In this document: piece after piece, positions 58,153-64,000 of the stretch | Numbering within the stretch: position 1 is the stretch's first letter | Layout: every line of letters starts with the position of its first letter | Assembly (NCBI GenBank): GCA_025200525.1 | Contig: CM045763.1 | Coordinates: forward strand, 87,758,131 to 87,822,130 | Direction: 5' to 3' | DNA: 64,000 nt | Source of the DNA: Camellia lanceoleosa | Taxonomy: Eukaryota; Streptophyta; Magnoliopsida; Ericales; Theaceae | Made by a program: the position numbers and the translations under genes | Notes under the pieces: generated by a model | Told to the model about the DNA's origin: nothing | Database searches by the model: none | Seen by the model: the letters and a program-made list of their open reading frames with translations, nothing else

Positions 58153-60772
58153 TGTAACGCCCCACTTTTTATTACTCGGAACCCATTACCAGATTCATTA
58201 AGTTAATTCAAGTTCAGAGATAACATGTGGAAACTCTTTACATCAGCGAGTAAGAATAAATAAAGATTCTCTCATCCGAATGCAAATTAAATGCAATATG
58301 AGCATGATTAATAAATTGCCCTTAGGCTTACATCTTTAAAAGTAAAAAAAAGGATTTAACCCTTTTACATCAATGGCATTCCACCCACAAATAAAAGGCC
58401 CCATGGCCAACAGGTAAAGAAGATCCATGACCTTGAAACACTTCTCGACATCCACCTGAAAAAGGATTAGCAACGTGGGATGAATATAAAGTCTAGTAGG
58501 AATCCCAACATGATCCTAAATAATAGCAACTTACAGATAGCTATGATCATGAATGCTTAGTCTCATATTGTATAAATAATGTGATGGTTTATACAGAAAT
58601 ATACGTATAAAAGACCTTTTCTAAAAAATCATTCATTTCATTCTATGACTTAAGCATTTCACTTTTCTTTCTTCATGTTACCCTTTTTCCAAATTCATGT
58701 GATAATGACAATTTCTTTAACGCAATTCCATCAAACCCGTATTATTTTCTCTCACTTTCCGGACTTACACTTGATTTGCCTTTTCAAAACATTTTCACAA
58801 GTATCTGATGTCTTTCACATCCTTCACAATCTCAATATAGTACTTACGTCCATTTTCAACAAATTCATGTCTATGCATGTATATGTCTAGTACAAAAGAA
58901 AAACAACAAGCAACCAACAACTTTTTACTTAACAAATGAGGCAACTCGACCCTCCAGAAACACAACCATTATAACCTATGACATACCCAAGTACACTGAG
59001 ATAATAATAATAAACAAGTTATGCTCTACCTGCCTTAAGCACGGTAAGCCAATGATACACATTTCCACAATGAAATGCCAACTTACCAGACATGGGCTAG
59101 AAGGTAATGGTACCTCTGCCAAGTTCTCTTGGCGCTAGCTGGAAGGTACTAGTACCCCTTATTCTAAGCGCTGCCAATTCTCCAGGTGCTAGCTGGAAGG
59201 TAATGGTACCTCTCATTTTCAGCACAGTACACGTTACCAACCATCACAACATGATAAAGTACAACCAACAAGTGTAATGCATACACATAGACCATTCAAC
59301 ACAACAATGTTAACTTCCACTGATGACCAAGGACAAAACCTCCAAATGTATTTATTCAACTCACACATTAATAATAATCTAACTCTCATGAGACTTTAGA
59401 TCCAATTACAACAATTGTAAGATAAAAGACTTGTGATCCAATCTCAAATTGATTTTTGAAATTCACATAGTGTTATCATTTCATTCTTCTGTTTCAAAAT
59501 CAATTATCTTATTTTCCAAATTAACATTCTCCATCCTTTGTCCCAATCTATTCTTTTCATTTCACAAAATTAAATTAAAACCATGGATATCAAAGTCATC
59601 ACCCACTCGATTTCAACTCAACAAGAGTACAACCCCAAAATGTTAATCTCATGATTAACCCCCATTTTTCAATTTACAATTGACCAATTAGTTATTCTCA
59701 ACTATGAACAACCCAACACAAGATAAATGCTAAAATTCACAAGACCCGATTAATCTCTAATTAATCAACCATTCAATATTTAAATCCTTTAATGCATAAC
59801 ATGATTATTTCACAATTTCACAAAATCAGCCCTTTTTACCCATTAAGCATCCTTTCGAAAATTTGGGTTTGACCTCTCTCTAAACATGAACATGTTAGAC
59901 CACTTTCCAAATTAACCCAACAACAATCAATTTCCCAAATCTCAACCTCAAAACCCAATCTTAAATCCCCTTTTATGATTTTCGAAAAAATCCATAACTA
60001 ATGTGGTTTTCATGCAATAAAAACTTACCACATGTCTATCTATAGACGAGGTATTGAAAAAGATCAAAAAAATCCCTACCTCAAAGAGAGAAGAAGAGAA
60101 AGCCCAAAAATCAACTTCGCTGAAATTTGATCTCCATCGGTTAAGACGAAGCCCTCGATATGCTCATCATTTTGGTATGAGGAACTAGTATCAAAATCTC
60201 AATGGATTCTTGGGATCAAAAGAAAATGTAAAGTTTTGAGGGTTTGGGTAGAGAGAGATGGAAGAAAAAGAGAGAAAGATTGTATAACGAGAGAGAGACA
60301 CATTCAGAAAATGAAATGAAAAGGTGCAAGAGATCTAAACATAGCTAAAAAGCACGAAAAATGAAGCAGATCACGTGCTTGGCTGCACTCACGCACATGC
60401 GGTCTCTCTTGCACCTTTTCTTCCGCACCTGCATATAATGCAGTCTTGTACATAACCATCCCTATTTCCTGCACGTGCGGCCTGACCTCTTGTATGTGCG
60501 GCCTCTCTCCTACATCCTACACGTGTAGCCCTGGCCCTCCGGCCTGAAAAATCCTCAGCTTCTCTCTCGACACTCTGAAGCTAACCTCGCATCCTCCGAA
60601 ACGAGTGAAAACTCAGAATTGAAACAAATACAATCGAAAATTTTGAGAAAAGAGTTTTCAACAATAATGAACCCAACTGTTGACAGGACCACACTTCAAA
60701 ACCTGACACTTTAACAAAGATAAATCCAACATAACTCAAGAGAACAAGGCAAATTGCACACTAGTCATCACA
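58153..60772 (-). mobile_element. Solo LTR, 2.62 kb, TSD GAATT
   Basis: Starts TGTAACGCCCCACTT and ends AGTCATCACA, flanked by GAATT at 58148-58152 and 60773-60777. The layout matches the LARD LTR: a GGAAGGTAATGGTACC tandem block (59094-59220), a GAGAGAG-rich part (60245-60300) and CG-rich words (GCACGTGCGGCC, 60370-60560). Minus orientation is inferred from that likeness. Confidence 0.72.
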
Positions 60773-60846
60773 GAATTGAACAAGGGGTTGTTAAACTATT
60801 ACTCATATGCTATTTACTCCAAATGATTGACCAAATCTATCTATTA

Positions 60847-61312
60847 TGTATAGACACCCCATTTTTTACTACCCTTACAACTTGGGCGCCACCGAGTGAT
60901 CACCCGATGATGAATTTATATATGCTTGTCAAATGCTCGAATTCCTCAACTGGAAGCCTCAGCTTTGAGTCTCAGAAACCTACAAACTTTGCACCATTTT
61001 TTTTAGGATCAAAACAATAGCTTTTCAAGCCTGACCATTTGGGACCTGCAGGCCCACTAGTGGCCGGCCGACCACTAATGGTATATAACCGGCCCCTATT
61101 AGTGGCCGGCCGGCCACTTATGCAAAAACTAGATATTTTTGGCCAACTGTCTCTACAGATGCATATATCATTCTAGCTGTATTTGTTTGGATATTTCCAA
61201 GGATCTTTCATATATTTCTATACATAGATGACTTTCTCTTATGATATGGGGTTAGAAAATTTTGGTTAGGAAATTTTGTGGAGTAATGTTTTGGAAATAT
61301 TTCTCTCTTTAC

Positions 61313-61356
<44 letters not shown>

Positions 61357-63907
61357 CCTTACATACTCTTTAGCTACACTCTCTAAACCAAACTTGGAGG
61401 GTTCTTTGCTAAGGTGTTTAAGCTTGCATCTTACCTCTTGAGGGTGTGAAGTGGTGGTTTATAACTCAAAAAGGATACTCTTCTTCAAGAGATATAATTC
61501 CTAGCTTTGTTTCCCTTATTTATCTATTGTATTTATTGCTATTTTTGGGCTGTTATTCACCTATATTTTTGGGCTGAAACTTGTGGTTTAAAGCCATTAA
61601 AGGTAGAGGGGTGAACCACCCTTCTTTGAAGCTTGCTTCCTAGGCTTTTGCCCTTGTGTTTCCCATCATTTCATCAAATTTTTTTGAACTTTTTACTACT
61701 GAATTTCAGAGTTTTTCAGAGGCTAAAAATCATGTTTTGAGGTCCCAAAAATGGAGGGGTTAGCCACCCCTCTCCTGGCTTGTTTATTAGCTTAAATTCT
61801 TCATTATTGTAGCTTACTCCTTTAGCTCTGTTGACTTCACTTCAAGCACTATTTTAGCCTATTGTATGACTATTTTAAGTTGTTCATGTCATTCATGCTT
61901 TTTCTGATAAGCTTGTAGTGTAATGGTCCTCATAGGTTTGGTGTTTTAGGCCTTAGCCATCAACCTATTTGAGTTGATAGAATTTATTTAGTGCTTTCCA
62001 TATTTGTGATCATCTTTAATCACCTTTGAATCTCTCTTATTTCTTGGCTTTTCATTGCCTTGAGAGTTGTTTCAACCGATTGGTTGTTTAAAGCTTGAGA
62101 TAGAGATCATTGTGCTTAATGGTTTAATCTTCTTGGAGGTTTATTACCAATGGCATGACATCTCTCTCATGCCCAAAACAACCCTTTGTTTGATACTTCT
62201 CTCCATTAGTGGACTCAATCTTCATGATTGGACTTAATTGACTAATGAATAGAAAAGTAATTAAAATGGAGTAATCAAAACTGGGGCTAAAATGGAATAA
62301 GATAATAATATGGTTTGGGGTTCAACCGGACGTTAGTTGAACCCATTGAATCTTAGACCATTTCATACTTACTAGTGACGATAATGGTTTGAGAGTCAAT
62401 GCCAACCACTTCCCTTGATCAATCTCATGATAGGGAGAAGGTTTTGTTAGTCATTTGTTATCCCTCACTGAACTTTTATCCAATCGAGCCATAGATCATC
62501 ATGCAACAACTTTGCATTGTTGATGATTTGTGAATCGATTCTACCCCTCTTTAGAGCAATTTCATGATAAGGAGAGGCATAGAGGATGAATATCCCCTAG
62601 AAACACTCTGTTTCTGCTATGTTCATTTTCTGTTGCAGCAGGGCCATATTTACATTAGTGGCCGACCGTCCACCATTAGTAGCCGGTCGTCCACTACTTC
62701 TAGCTGGCCGACCACTTTTGTGTCAGCAAGCAGTGTTGTTTTCTTGCAAGGCAGAGCAGAAGTAGAGGCAAAACAAGAGCTTTTTCTACAGGCAGAATAG
62801 TCCTAGCAGCAAAACAGAAGTGTTTCTGGAAGGATGTTCATATTGGCATGCACGGTTCACTACCCTGCTCGAGTTTAATTAGTTGTTAATTTATTAATTC
62901 AATTAGTTGATCCCACGTGTAATAATTAGTGAATTCCCATTTTTAACTAATTAGTTAGTGTAATTATTTAGTTAAATTCAATTTGTAATAATTAGCTAGT
63001 GTAGTTAATTTGTTTCATTTGATTTGTAATAGTTAGTTAATTAGCTTAGCTAGGCTATTTATTCAGATCCTCCTGTGCGAGGGTCAATATGTAATAATGT
63101 ATATGTCTTCCAACCCCACATTTTTTTCCCTTTTATTTATTTGCTTAAAATGGATAGTTTAGAGCATCATGTTTACTTAGCATTTCCCATGATTTGCATT
63201 TATTGTCTTGCATGCATTAGGCTTGACGCATCATTCTAACTCACATTGTTATTTATTACTTCGTTGAAAACGTGCTAATCACATGCTATCAAGTTGATTC
63301 ACATGCCATGTTAGTAGTCGAGCCTATTAATTGCATTTTGCATGTTTTGCATTAGTCATTTTGCATTATTAGGATCATGCATTTTTCCTAACTATTTTAT
63401 CTCTTTTTGGCTTGCCTTGGAGTACTAGGTGAGCATTTTATTGCTTCAGCATATCACATGTGTGTGATTGTTGCCATGTCAAGCATGATTACCATGAGGC
63501 TAAGTGCTTAAATGATATAACTCTTGAATGTTTGTAGATGAAGGCTAATTGCTTGAATTAGAATAATTTGAGTTATGTACATATGAGATCACTTTTCAAG
63601 TAGCACATATTCGAAACAATTTTCAAACAAACATGAAATCACAGTGTTCCAACTTTTGCAAATTAGTCTATACTTGTGTGCAACACATAGTAAGGTTAGC
63701 CTAATAAACGGAACAAGAGCATATAATATAAATAAGAATCACATCATGATTAGTAGAGACCAATCTTTAACTGGGCAAGTGGGGTGCTCAATTCATGACC
63801 TTCCCCTCTTGTACCTAAGTTCCCGAGCCGAGACACTTTAGTGATGACAGATAAGTGGCCTTTGGCACGAGTTTCGGGTTTCCTAAATTGCTCAAGAAAT
63901 ATTTAGG
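60847..63907 (+). repeat. Candidate 5' LTR of a large LTR element
   Basis: TGTATAGACACCCCATTTTT at 60847 looks like an LTR start, and a primer-binding-like TGGCGACTCTG follows at 63908. The roughly 3.06 kb between contains CG-rich GTGGCCGGCCGACCAC words (61060-61125 and 62660-62715) and a (CT)n tract (61316-61352) but no gene. The 3' border and the partner LTR would lie outside the window, so this is an inference. Confidence 0.45.
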
Positions 63908-63918
63908 TGGCGACTCTG
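63908..63918 (+). other. Candidate primer-binding site
   Basis: TGGCGACTCTG resembles the TGGCGACTCC primer-binding site used by several plant Ty3/gypsy families, including Ogre-like elements primed by tRNA-Arg. The match is short. Confidence 0.4.
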
Positions 63919-64000
63919 TATTTGGCAAAACAATCAATTTTTGGCATTTTAATTCAAAATCAATTTTCCAAAAGAATTGTCGGATTTGGACTCATTTGTG

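Overview
The window is nuclear DNA of a flowering plant, most likely a eudicot. It is AT-rich, gene-poor and packed with nested plant-type transposons: Ty3/gypsy LTR elements, an L1-type LINE, tRNA-derived SINEs, and hAT-, Mutator-, PIF/Harbinger- and CACTA-like DNA elements. The one clear host gene encodes a plant vacuolar zinc transporter. No tRNA, rRNA, CRISPR or bacterial-type operon was seen. The species cannot be named from the sequence.

Layout. 1-10.2 kb: AT-rich intergenic DNA with a decayed CACTA-like element, a SINE split by a MITE (1360-1772), a minus-strand SINE with a 17-bp target-site duplication (TSD, 2267-2519), a tandemly duplicated repeat (4586-5535), a Tourist-like MITE (8449-8595) and another SINE (about 8655-8785). 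10.2-20.5 kb: a complete LTR element without coding capacity (LARD type, minus strand, 11218-20406, TSD ACAAC), inserted in a probable LINE tail. 20.5-24 kb: a 680-bp foldback structure and MITEs. 24.2-25.6 kb: the MTP1/ZAT-type Zn transporter on the minus strand, intronless in its coding part, with a tandemly duplicated N-terminus; a 423-bp tandem duplication and other short repeats lie upstream of it. 27.9-32.2 kb: a broken L1-type LINE. 33.3-56.4 kb: two copies of one ancestral segment in tandem, each carrying a different set of insertions, so each copy shows the empty site of many insertions in the other. Copy 1 holds a hAT-like element containing a MITE containing a solo LTR. Copy 2 holds a full-length but dead Ty3/gypsy element of the Tat lineage (46103-55570, TSD ATATA), with an antisense coiled-coil ORF and two tandem-repeat blocks between pol and the 3' LTR. 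56.4-64 kb: a CACTA-like end, a solo LTR (58153-60772, TSD GAATT), and what looks like the 5' LTR and primer-binding site of another large LTR element running off the window.

How the parts relate. Only the Zn transporter is likely to be a working host gene. The rest is a record of transposition. Three LTRs (the LARD, 36545-39226 and 58153-60772) share one architecture with CG-rich palindromic word clusters and appear to be related families. The most checkable points are the in-frame N-terminal duplication in the transporter, the insertion record given by the segmental duplication, and the LARD, whose two LTRs are identical over long stretches but differ repeatedly at CG/CAG-type sites.
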